Below are positions 1 to 17,600 of a stretch of DNA of 64,000 nucleotides, piece by piece. The DNA is from Chrysomallon squamiferum (Eukaryota > Mollusca > Gastropoda > Neomphalida > Peltospiridae). The position numbers and the translations under genes are program-made. Position 1 is the stretch's first letter; each line of letters opens with the position of its first letter. The notes beneath the pieces were generated by a model. That model was not told where the DNA came from and did not search any database. It worked only from the letters and a program-made list of their open reading frames with translations. The stretch lies in NCBI GenBank assembly GCA_012295275.1, contig CM022665.1, forward strand, positions 26,835,946-26,899,945, written 5' to 3'.

Positions 1-274
1 GGTATTCTTTATAATGCACAGTTTGAATGCTTGGAGCTGCTGTGGTTTACATGATGTTGCCACGATGTTGCTGAAGTGCACCATCTGCCTCTGACAGTTA
101 TATAAATCATATCACACAGATATTTCACTGGCTTTTTTTTTGTTTTTTTTTGTTGCTCTCTCCATGTTTTTCATGGGATTACTATCACTGCTGTAATTCT
201 GACCCCAACAGTGCACATCCATTGTATACTAAAACAAATATTACTATTTTTACTTCTAACACAAAATTCTTATT

Positions 275-400
275 TTATTCATTGCTACTGATAATACTAA
301 TGCAGCAGCCCTGATTTATTCATTGCTGTTCATAATACTAACCCAAAACTCCTAATTTATTCATTGCTATTCATAACACTAACCCAATACTCATATTTAT
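275..400. repeat. 41-bp minisatellite, about three copies
   Basis: The motif TTATTCATTGCT recurs at about 275, 316 and 357, a regular 41-bp step, each time followed by a similar ATAATACTAA-type tail. The copies have diverged by a few substitutions. Confidence 0.8.
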
Positions 401-1465
401 AATATTATGCAAAAATGTTACTTATTCATTTTTAACTTTGTAAATTACTTATTTTTAATTTTAAGAATTGTTATTGCTATTATTATTATTTATATTATTA
501 TTATTAAAAGCATTGAAACAAATCAAGTACATATTATTTGTTATTGTTAATTTTGGTTAAAAATAAAATAATAATAATAATGAAATAAAAATCATTACAG
601 AAGTATATATTTGTGTATATATATATATAAAAAAAAGAAATTAATTAAATTTTAAAAAATATTTACTTTTTGACATTTTAATGATGAATTATAAACATAC
701 ATATAAAATCATATTGTGTATAAAGGTAACACAATAAAGCACAATACTAGTACAAAAATATTCTTTCATATTATATACAAATCATATGTGAATATTAATT
801 TATGCATGCTGTGTATGTGGTAATTGAAAAATAATATGCATGTATGTGAAAAAATATATTATTTTATTGATTCTAGAAATATATTATTTTGGCACAAATG
901 TAAAATAATAATAAAAACAATAATAGTAATAATAATAATAATAATAATAATTTGATAAAGTATGATGTATGTCTTACTAATAATTATGTTGCTTGAAGAT
1001 GCTTTTAACCTTACTAAGAACATATTTTGATTTAATTATTTTTTTAAATATCAAAGGTAAATTTTGGATATATATTTAATAATTAATTACAAAAATACAC
1101 AAAAAACAACAACGTTTGGAATTAAAGTCATAAAGAAACTCAAAATAAAATTTAAATCATTTCAGATCTACCAAATAATAAATTATATTAATAGTTATAA
1201 TTTGATTAATAATAATCTCTTGTTGACTATTACAATAGCTGGGTTTCAAAAAAAAATAGCTATAAGGTCATTTATTATTGAATAGTCACTTTAATATATA
1301 AATATTGTTTAGAAAATTACTTTTGATCATTCTTGGATTTGAACACAATATTTTGTTTCAGAAATGTTGATAAATGTATGTTTACCTTTGGTGCAGCCAA
1401 AAAGGCCTTCTTTTTTTTCTTTTTTTTTTTAAAGAGAAAAAAAAAAAAGAAGGAAATAATGGTAT

Positions 1466-1589
1466 GGCCAGTTTGATTGTGATCAGTCTCCATTGTTCAT
1501 TAATTGATCAGTTATTTTAAAAGTAAATAACAAACAAAACAGTTTTTCAGCATTGTAAAATTGTAACTGGAATACTGATCAAACTGGCC
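1466..1589. repeat. Inverted repeat, possible MITE remnant
   Basis: GGCCAGTTTGAT...GATCAGT at 1466-1487 is matched in reverse complement by ACTGATCAAACTGGCC at 1574-1589. The arms enclose about 86 bp. The left arm has a 6-bp insertion relative to the right. No target-site duplication was recognised, so a mobile origin is only a possibility. Confidence 0.55.
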
Positions 1590-2673
1590 ACAGTGGTTCT
1601 ATTAGGAATATTGCTTATAATTAACATTAATTGCTTTTTCAGATAAAAGTAAACTTCAGTTATAATGTTAATTCTAGATTTTTTAACTTGTGTGGTAAAT
1701 AGATTATTTAACATATGTCATTAATATATGGGGTATTTTTATTTTCTTCTGGATGTTATTAAATTTTAACATAATAAAAATAGATGCTTTGTAGTGCTCT
1801 TTTTTTCTCTCTCTCTCTTGTAATTGTCTTTTTATTTTCTACATCTTAAGTAGTACAACAGGGTAATGGATCTCAATTTTCTTTTTCTCTCTTAAGATAA
1901 TTTTTTTTAATTTTTATCTCCTAGAACTAACTGTAGTGTTCTTGGTATACAGTGATGCAATCCCATGATGGTTTATTGTAATTCATTTATATATTCACTC
2001 AAAAATATTAGAGCCAAACATATTTATGAATTGCTTACAAACCTGGTTGATTGATACTTTGAAAAGGATGGTAATATCCCTTGATGTTGTTTATTAAAAT
2101 TCTAATTTGTCTGATTTTTGTTGCAGAAAGGTTTTTCTTCAAATTTTTTACAGGGGTCATCTTTTGTCAGTATTTTTATGACTGCTTTCCATTAACACAG
2201 TTCAGGACCTTTATATGTATTATGTTGTTATCATGTGAAAGGAAACTAGTTTACTACAGTCCATTTGCTATACTAGTCTCTGACATATCATCTGGCAGAA
2301 AATTAGCCTGTATAAAAATAATTCATCAGATGATTTTTTTATATAAATCCGGAAGAAAAATGTATAACAAAATGATAGTCTTGATAATTTTAAACTTGTT
2401 TTCTGTAAAGTGCTTTTGGAAAGCAGGCCTTATGATGTCACTGTGTAAAAAAAAAAAAAAATCACAAGAAACAAAACAAAAAAATCAAAAACAAAAAAAC
2501 AACAAGAAGTAAGAAAAACACAAAGCAATACATACAATACATACATATTTATATATTATTATATATATTATTTTATATTATTATGACTATTACAAATATT
2601 TTCTTAAATCTTTTATGTATTCTTTTAAAATGGTCCCTTTATAAAACCACAACATTTCTGGTTTTGTTTCTAG

Positions 2674-8959
<6,286 letters not shown>

Positions 8960-8978
<19 letters not shown>

Positions 8979-9480
8979 AGTTACAACTGTGTGAGATACA
9001 GGTTAAGTACTGTGAGAAGGGATTTATATTTTGTGAGATGAAAATGGAATGTTGTTAAATAGAATGTTAACTTTTTTCGAGATGGAAATTAAATATTTGC
9101 TAATGTAATTCTTATTTTTAAAAGAAATAGAATTTATATATTGCGAGAAAAAATTTAAATATTATATGATGGCAATAAATTGCTTTTGATATGGAATTTT
9201 AATACTCTGAAATCATAATTAAAATAATGTTTAAATTTTATTAGTTGAAATTTAAATGCTCTGTGAAGTATTATGATATTAATGTATGACTGTTAGAATT
9301 TTAATATAGTTAAACAGAATTTAAATATTATTAGGTGGACTTGGTATATTTATTTGGAATCTAAATAATAATGAATTAAAAAATTAAACATTATGGAGTT
9401 TAGGAAAAGTGACACAAAATGTAAATTATGTGAACTGGAATTTAAATTTTATAATTTAATACAGTGAGATAGGAAAAACA
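8960..9480 (+). repeat. Decayed roughly 20-bp repeat family running from the RGS stop codon into the 3' UTR
   Basis: TGTGAGAT-like starts recur at 8970, 8991, 9012 and 9034, and then as degenerate GAGATGGAA...TTTAAATATT units through about 9480. The first copy overlaps the last codons and the stop (GTG AGA TAA), so the coding end is itself part of the repeat. The units become less alike with distance from the coding end. Confidence 0.6.
9174..9179 (+). terminator. Candidate poly(A) signal of the RGS gene
   Basis: This is the first AATAAA after the stop at 8978. Another lies at 9522-9527. In DNA this AT-rich the hexamer is common by chance, so it is only a candidate. Confidence 0.35.
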
Positions 9481-9689
9481 AACATTAAGTTTGAGATAAA
9501 TAAGTAAATAAGCAGTATTAAAATAAATAAATATGATTTGAATAAACTGTGGAGACAACATTTAAGTGCTATGTATATGAACAGAACTGAATATATCATT
9601 AAAGATGGCTACATTTCAGTCACAACCTTGTGCCATATAGAAACCATGTTGTCTGTGTATTTGATGAATTGTCCTTGTATAATTATTAT

Positions 9690-9721
9690 GTTTATTTATT
9701 TATTTATTTATTTATTTATTA
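9690..9721. repeat. (TTTA)n microsatellite
   Basis: About eight uninterrupted TTTA units. Confidence 0.95.
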
Positions 9722-10382
9722 AGACATGACTTTTCTTTTATATTGTAATAATGTTTAAAATATGGTAATGTTTTTTGTTATTATTAAAAAATACAAATGT
9801 GTACATTAAAGTCTAACTTATTATTCCAGTTTTCTGAAGCATATTGCCAAAAGAAATTTAATATAATTTGTCAAAATTATTGTTGTATATTTATTGAATA
9901 TTACTCTTAGATTTCTTTGAAATATATGTTTTCACCTTTACCAAATTCTTCTATTTATAAAAATTAGGTCAAATAATGTGGTCATTTTTAAAAAATGTCT
10001 TTCTCTCTACAATTAACAATTCTTAAGCAGCAGAAATCACAGGGGTTTTAATGACAGTGATTGAGATAAATTTCAAGATAAAAAATTCAAGAAAAAACCC
10101 TGTTTTTATCATTATTTAGTTAGAGACATGCATCCCTGCTTGACAACCACAGAATATGTATATTGATAACAATATTTAAAACGTATGAGTTAGATTTTTA
10201 AATAACACAATAGTAAAGTGCCTATGTATATTTTTATTTTGTTCCATGTCAGTATTAATATTTATGTTTTTAGAGTAAACTGTGATAAACAAAATCTAAT
10301 ATATTATTTACCACCATGTGGAATAAAATTTTAATAATGTAATATACTTAATATAGATCTCACTTGAGACTTTGTATTGTTC

Positions 10383-10384
<2 letters not shown>

Positions 10385-10453
<69 letters not shown>
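10385..10453. repeat. Compound (TC)n-(AC)n microsatellite
   Basis: A TC run (10385-10418) passes through GTCTGT into an AC run (10424-10453). Open frames across it translate as alternating Ser-Leu and His-Thr and are artefacts. Confidence 0.95.
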
Positions 10454-10455
<2 letters not shown>

Positions 10456-13400
10456 TACATATATGTCTGTCTTTCTCTAACTCACTCATACCCATCCATA
10501 CAGGTCAAACAAAAATATCTTCATTTAATGTTCATCTTAAAGTGCACCTTTGGTGGTATGACCAGGTAACTTAAATACATTTTACATTCCAAATGATTGT
10601 TTCATTTGCAGCGTCTGACCATATTTGTCAATAACAAAGTAAGGCAAAAATCAGCCACCATAATCCATTATTGTTATTTTGTTGTCATTATTTATTATTA
10701 ACACATTTTTGTTGCCTGTTATTATCCCAGAGAAATGTGGTAATCAGAAACCCTTAATCACCTGATATATATTCTTACTGAATTAGTAAATTGAGCTGAT
10801 AATATAGCAAAATATAATTACTATGCAGCCAAAACTATTTTTGTCAGTGACATGTGTGTTTAAACTTCTATGTACCCCCAAATGTTCTCATTAAATCTGT
10901 TTGACGTTTTGTTATTTATGTTTTTTATCTGTGATAATACTGAACAAATTTTATTTAAAAAAAAAAAAAAAAAAAAGGTCTTTTACAGTATATCTATATT
11001 AGATTTCTTGCTTTTGTATATAAATCTTTGTATTTTCTATTATTATATACTTTATTAGAATTGTCAACTTCACCATAAATGGGGAAATGCTTTATTTACA
11101 TATTTTTGCCTTATTTATTAATATATACTGAATGTGTTATTTAAATAACTCCACTTAATTGTGATATATACATTTTTATAAAATATTATAATTCTGAAAT
11201 TGTTTTGTTTGTTGTTTCTATAACAAATAGTTAATTATGTTTAATTATAAACAGAACAGAATTGTTTTGAAAAACCCATATATAGTTACATTTATTTTAT
11301 TTTTAAGTTGTCCCATTTTATGCTCATTAATTTATTTGCATCAGAATGGAAGAAGAAAAGAAAATGAAAAATTGGTCAAATGAGTATACATGAAGTGGTT
11401 TTTGAAAAAAAATTATGCTTTGATTAAAATCATTGCAGTTGAGGTTTTATCATGTGTTACATAATATAGTTACATTTGATGACAAACATTGCATTAAATA
11501 GCTGAGGAAGGTAAAAGACAGCAGTGTTTTTTATTCAGTATGAATGTTAACTTCATTTATGTAGGAAGTACCAGGAACATTTTCATTAATTTAATGTATA
11601 AAAATCATTTTGAACCAAAGGGAAATGAATATGAAAAATTGATCTCAAGTGATAATAAAATTTTATAAGAAAACTGTTTTTCCTCAGTTATTTTGAAATT
11701 TAAAAAAAAAAAAGAAAAAAGATTTGTAGGTTATAGCTTTTTTGTCTTCCATCCCCCTTTTGCAATAGTTTTTAAGCTGTTGTTTGCAGGATAGTAATTT
11801 TATTAAAACTTGTTGCCTTTTAGTTAAAGGTACTAATAAAAAAAAACTCTCTATAATTACTTAAATTTATGTTATTTCCTGAAATTTTAAGCTAATACCA
11901 TGATCACTATTTTGAGGTGAAGCTGTTATTTTTCTCAGGCTAGTTGTTTAAATTTGTAGAAAATCTTAAACTTTAAATGAAAATAAATCACAACATTTTG
12001 TTGTTGTCAGAGGAATATAACAAAAGACAGTTTTGAATAATGGTGTATGACATAATGGAACAATATGTGACCCATCATAATGAATCAGGTCTTATGCTGC
12101 ATTTTGGCTGATTGGAATTCCAAACACTTTCAGGTTTCTGACTCCATAAGCTTCTTTTTGATAGCTCATTCATCCATGCCTGTATCATATGTATTTCCAT
12201 ATATGTAAAGACAAATTAGAGAGTGTCTTGCATAAAATAAGTGTTCATAAAAGTGCTCTAAAAAACAGCTTAGGATTAATTCTGTCTCTGGATCAGAGAG
12301 ATAAAGTATATACTAGTATATAAAACTATTTTTAACAAAATATCAAAACTTGAAAATATTTGTTACTCCACTGTTGCTGACTAAAGCTTGACATATTGGC
12401 TGTGTGACATAAAACCTGGTTCACTGTGACAAGTCACATTATTACATCAGTGTATACCTGTGTTTATTTATGAAATAATAACAACATTAATAAAAGTTCT
12501 GAAAGTATTTATTAATTTTATTCTGAATCTTTTTTTTTATATTAAAAATCCTTTAAATAATAACAACTTAATGTTTTCAGCACACAAAAACTTAAATTAC
12601 AAATAACATTATAAATATGTTTTAATTATAGACTCAAAAATATATATTTGCATAAACAGAACGATAAAATATTATAAATATCACAATTTAAAATAAATAA
12701 GTATACAGAAATCACTATTTCAGCAGTATAAATTTAATAAATATTTATTTATGGACCAGACCATTGGTAATTACATATGCACAAAAACACATATCTTTAA
12801 AAATATCAAAATAGCTATTAAAATCTTGGAGTAAAAAAACCCAACAAACAAATAAAATCCACTAAACATTAGCAAATTAAATGATTGATAATACCATATG
12901 TAATATTTTAGACTGAATGCTAGAAGTATTATTACGATGAAAATCCAGAAGTAAGAGCATTTGCTATGATATTTTGTATTAGTTTTTGGTTTCTAAAATA
13001 TCTACTAGACAAATATACATCTTCAACAGTGTTATTCATATAACTTTAAATTCTTTTTGGTAAACTGCATACACTAACGTAATAAGAAAACACAACAATT
13101 AAAATACCCAACATCAAACAAACACTTCTGAGCTCCCGAAATATGAAAACGACAACAATGGAAACAAAAAACATACCCCAGACATTTGAAATAGTAAACA
13201 TGTAAAAAATATATAAAAATACACAATTTACCTATTTTAATATTTTGGCAAATGTTTAATGCTGTACAGTGTATCACAGTTCAGAATCAGGTTTGTTTTT
13301 GCTTGTGTTGCTGATACATAAAATCTGTTTTACTGCCTCAAAGTTAAAACACTCATGAAAAATAACACTAATTATCAAGCAATATGTCTCAGTATCAAAT

Positions 13401-14368
13401 TTATGTTCTGATTATTTTAATGTCAAGAACTTTCCACAGAAGCACATAAAGAACATTTAATTAAGATAAAATATCAATTCAGCACAAACAGTGCTCAGCA
13501 ATCTTTAAATAACTAGAAAACATAAAAATAAAAGGATGTAACTTTAAATAGATCAAACAGTATATCACAAATTACAACTGAAACACACACACACACACGC
13601 ATACAAAAGCAGATATATATTAATAGTCCAGTAATATGTCAAAAATTACAACTGAAACACGCACCTAGAATCACATTTAAATATGCACACACACAGAAAA
13701 ACACAGAGATTTATGCACATAAAATTCTATCAGCCACAATTATAAAAATAAAAAATGTACATTTTTAATTTATGTCAACTGTCAGTAATATATTCAGTAT
13801 CAGTGTACATGTATTATGAAATTTGTATGACGCTGGTTATCAGTCTCAGTCTTTAGGAAAACAAACCTCCTAGTATGTGCATTAATATTTCTTTTCTTGT
13901 TTTTATAAAAGATTATCTGAGGGGGGAAAAAACAATCCAAAAATTTAAGTTAGTTTCATGGACTACATATCATAAAAATTGAGATTTCATACAGATATTC
14001 ATAAAAACCTACTGAAATAGTTTAATAAAAGAATTATAATAATTATTTTTATTATGTACAGTCTAAACATAACATTTGTTTATTTTGAACTACTATATTT
14101 ATTTCTGATGTTGAAGTCAACATTTTTAGCCTAAGCTACATTCTTCAACATGCTGAACAAATCTCAGGAGAATGAATATCATTCTTTCCAGATGAAATCT
14201 GAAATATGTATTATCTATTAATATAGACATAAAAAAAAAATCTTTATAATGTCTACTGAATTCTTCTCAAACTATTACAGTCAAAGGTAGGTATATATCA
14301 GGGGTAGAATAATCATACTCATGTAAAATTATTCTTGTAACAGTTTGAGATATTCATGTAAACTTTGA

Positions 14369-14617
14369 ACAGGTAATCCCCTACTTATGACTAGGTTACA
14401 TTCTGAACATAGCTCAGAATGGAGGTTACTAGGAGTTTACTAAAGTTTCTTTGTTTATTAATTAAATATCACCCACCATTTTCTATTTCTATTACTTGTA
14501 CTGTAAGGAAATGTACCACAGTCATTATTCATCATTTCTCTCTCGTTTTGTTTTCAGTCATGTTCTTTACTATGGGTGGACATAAGTCAGAAAGGTTATA
14601 AATAGGGGACAAGCTGT
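14369..14617. mobile_element. MITE-like element in the dynein 3' flank
   Basis: The left end ACAGGTAATCCCCTACTTAT and the right end (read in reverse complement) ACAGCTTGTCCCCTATTTAT are inverted repeats, with 18 of the first 23 positions matching. The element is 249 bp, has no coding capacity, and ends 17 bp from the dynein stop codon, so it must form most of a normal-length 3' UTR. I recall termini of the ACAGGTAxTCCCCxACTTA type from non-autonomous DNA elements in other animals, but no target-site duplication is clear. Confidence 0.6.
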
Positions 14618-14633
14618 AGTAGATAAATGTCAT

Positions 14634-14639
14634 TTTATT
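14634..14639 (-). terminator. AATAAA overlapping the dynein stop codon
   Basis: On the minus strand the end of the gene reads GAT GAA TAA AAT, so a canonical AATAAA spans the last codon and the stop. If used, it would give a 3' UTR of only some 20 nt; it may be chance in such AT-rich DNA. Confidence 0.4.
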
Positions 14640-17600
14640 CATCAAGCTGACACAACATGGCCACTCCTCTCAGTATCCAGAAGTCTGGTGGCTGGACAGA
14701 GGGTAGGTCAACTGAGGACACAAAGTTGGTGGAATGACCAGTGGATGAAAGAGTGCCCGCTCTAGTGGAGGTGCGGTAGAGTGGACATTCGTAAGTCTGA
14801 GATGTTTCGTTCTCTGTCACCTTGTTCTCTTCAGTGTCAGTCTTTTCTGTAGGTTGCCCAGCAACTGAACCGAGAACGTTTGGAATCTGTAAGAATAACA
14901 TTCAACATAATTTGAAAATTGTTATTTAATATAAAAATAATGTAATTTAAATATAGCACAAACAATATTTGTCAATACAGTAATAAGGTTTTTAGGAAAT
15001 CTCATCTCTTACATATAATTTGAATATTATTATTTAATATAAAATTTGTTTTATTTATGACACAAGCAAACTTTTATAGATTGAATGAATAATAATTTTT
15101 TTTACATAATAATAATGTTTTTAGCACATCTTAACTCTAAAACATATCTTGAATATTATTATTTAATAGAAAAATTATGTTACTTATTTATGACAATAGC
15201 AGTAACTTTAAAATAAATAAGTTTTAAATTAGTAATAATTTGTTTATGACATCTTAATTATTATAATAACAGTTTCTGTCTATTTACTTGGAAAAAGACA
15301 CAAAATAAATCCTGTACAAAGTGAAGACATTACAAATTATTTTTCAGCCTTTAATATATAAATATAACAAATTTTTAAATAATGTTAAAATTATAGAAAT
15401 AATTTGATGAAATATCTTTAAAAAAAAAAAAAAAAAATTTCAGTTTAACTTTACTTGTCATTATTTCCAAGTAGACAACTATTAATAATTTTTCAGGACA
15501 TTTTACATATAGATTTACTAAAATAACTTTTATTTGAAAGACCTGTGCAGGCATGAAGTGTATCTCAGGAATACAGCAGAATCTGTGACCAGGCTGGAGA
15601 TCTTGAAGTGAGTAAGTTATAGGATCCCATCTAGCTCCATCTAGGAAAAGTCCAAAGATGAGCACACCATCCTCAGGAGAGTGGTTAGGCTGAAACAATA
15701 TCAAAAAGTAAAACTGACTATTTGTTTGAAACGAGACTAAATCATTCTCATGTCTTAAACAGAAAACTGTCACAGATGAAGATACTGTTGTCAGTAAAGC
15801 ATTGTTGGGCTGAAAGTAGATTACAAATATTATTGAAATGAAACAGTACCAACATTTTTGTGTAGATTTCACTGTATTCATTTATCATCAGTCTCAGTTA
15901 TTCTTATGTATTCAACAGAAAAAAAAAAACAAGTAAAAATGAGGACACCATCATAAGGAGAGTGGTAAAGCTGAAACAAGACTGAACATAGTTACTGAAA
16001 TAAAAATATTTAAGTTTAATAGTTACTCTAATTATTTATCATTAGACTCACTCAGACTTACACAGTCAACAGGAAACTACAAAATGAAAACAATTTATAG
16101 ACTGAAACAAAAAAATATATATATTTCAAAATAAATTTGTAGTGACTAATCATTTAACAAGACTGAGATGGTCTTGTATGTTCAACAGGAAAAGACCAAA
16201 GATGAAGTGAATTCAACCTAAATTACTGCAAAGCAAAAACAAAATTGAAAATAACTACTGAAATACAAACAAAATATATTTCACAGTAAGCTTGACTGAA
16301 GTTAACATATTTATTTAACATGAGAGAGTCAGTCAGTTTTACATGTTCAAGAGATCTAAAACAAGGATTCATTTTTTTTTTTTTTTATAATTATAAAAAA
16401 CTCACAGAAAATGCTGTCTGCCTGATGCTGAGGTTTTGTGAATATTTCAGTGGATCTTCTTCAAGTGTAGTTTTCACTGGCTGCACAATGTATTCAAATG
16501 TGAGAGAATCTACAGAAATACCCAACTTCCTGGCATGATTCTGAGACACTGCAGTGAGAAAACCTGCACAGAAAATAACACAAATAATTAAATAAATAAA
16601 TGTATCAGTGTACATTTAATGTTAACTCTGTATGAACTGTTAATATAACAGAATGCAGTTCTATGTTCTGGGTATCAGTTTTGTTTATATTATAAATGTT
16701 ATCTTGTTACATAGTGAGACTTTTCTAATAAAGCCATAGACACATAAGTGAAAAAATTGTTCTTGTATTATGGTTCTACCTTCTTTTTACAAAATGAGAC
16801 TGAGCAAACTATTCCCTTAAGTAATTATGTATTTTAAATTATCTTAGACTAGATTATCTTCTATAGTGATAATATATTGACACAACAGACCAAAATAATT
16901 GAACACATATATAATAACTCTATACCATCTTTTTAATTAACCACTGAAAAACAGATCTGAACTTAGCAAGTCATTCTGTCATCTTAACAATTAACATGCT
17001 TCCCAAACTTTGTTTAATCAATTCCTGAAGATTAAATTTTATATCATTTTATCACTGAAACAAATTACTGCAAGTCAGTTTCCATGTAAATATGGAATGC
17101 TTCCAAATGTGATAAATGGTTTGTAGTATTTTTTGTACTGTTCTTTTTTTCTTTTTTTTAAAGTTATTGAATATATTAGAATAAAACAAAGCAGTAATTT
17201 TCTGCTCTGATGTGACAATCGTAAAGACATTTCTGACATATAACATCCTGTATGTTCACGAACCTTGTGGAAAGTAGAATCCAGGTAACCAAAAACTGTA
17301 AGGCTCAATAGGGTATGTTTCTTCTTCTTCGATATCTGGAGAGACAGTTGACAGGGTTCCTGTTGAAGGAGGTTTGCTGGTACTGATGAGAGTCTTAAAC
17401 TTCTTCTCTATTGAACTGATAATACGCTCAGCCCACAGAGAAAAAAAATCCACACGGTTTCTTAGATCTTTTACCCATGATGCCAGAGGTTTTCGGGATT
17501 CATAAGCAACCATCTAGAAAGTGATAATTTCTAATTGTTTTTATAGTGCTTTTAATATTACAAATCAAAAATTAAATTTGTGGTTAAAAAAATAAAGGTT

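Larger units (their letters stand above)
1..2673. other. Intronic DNA upstream of the first visible RGS exon
   Basis: No coding exon could be supported here. The stretch ends at a good acceptor (pyrimidine tract then TAG at 2671-2673) in front of the first RGS exon, so it is most likely an intron of that gene. It contains a 41-bp minisatellite (about 275-400), short AAT runs (about 905-952), a poly-T/poly-A hairpin (about 1405-1455) and an inverted repeat (1466-1589). A 143-codon open frame at 2081-2512 has no recognisable domain, ends in a poly-Lys/Gln/Asn run made by A-rich DNA, and was not accepted as a gene. Confidence 0.7.
8979..14634. other. Convergent intergenic region and 3' UTRs
   Basis: The two genes point at each other and their stop codons are 5.66 kb apart. 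Apart from the RGS 3' UTR repeats, this region holds microsatellites (9690-9721; 10385-10453), a 70-bp duplication near 13559-13665 and a MITE-like element next to the dynein stop. No exon, tRNA or rRNA was recognised. A less AT-rich patch at about 12040-12200 has no convincing frame and may belong to a UTR. Confidence 0.7.

Noticed and set aside
1-100. Less AT-rich start of the window that might be an RGS exon
   Set aside because: All three forward frames stop within about 30 codons and no RGS-like sequence was seen; the true exon could lie to the left of the window.
2081-2512. 143-codon open frame on the + strand
   Set aside because: Phe/Ile/Lys-rich with no domain, ending in a poly-A-derived Lys/Gln/Asn tail; sits in an intron in front of a clear RGS exon and does not join its frame through a splice site.
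10372-10574. Two overlapping + strand frames with Ser-Leu and His-Thr repeats
   Set aside because: Translation of a (TC)n-(AC)n microsatellite.
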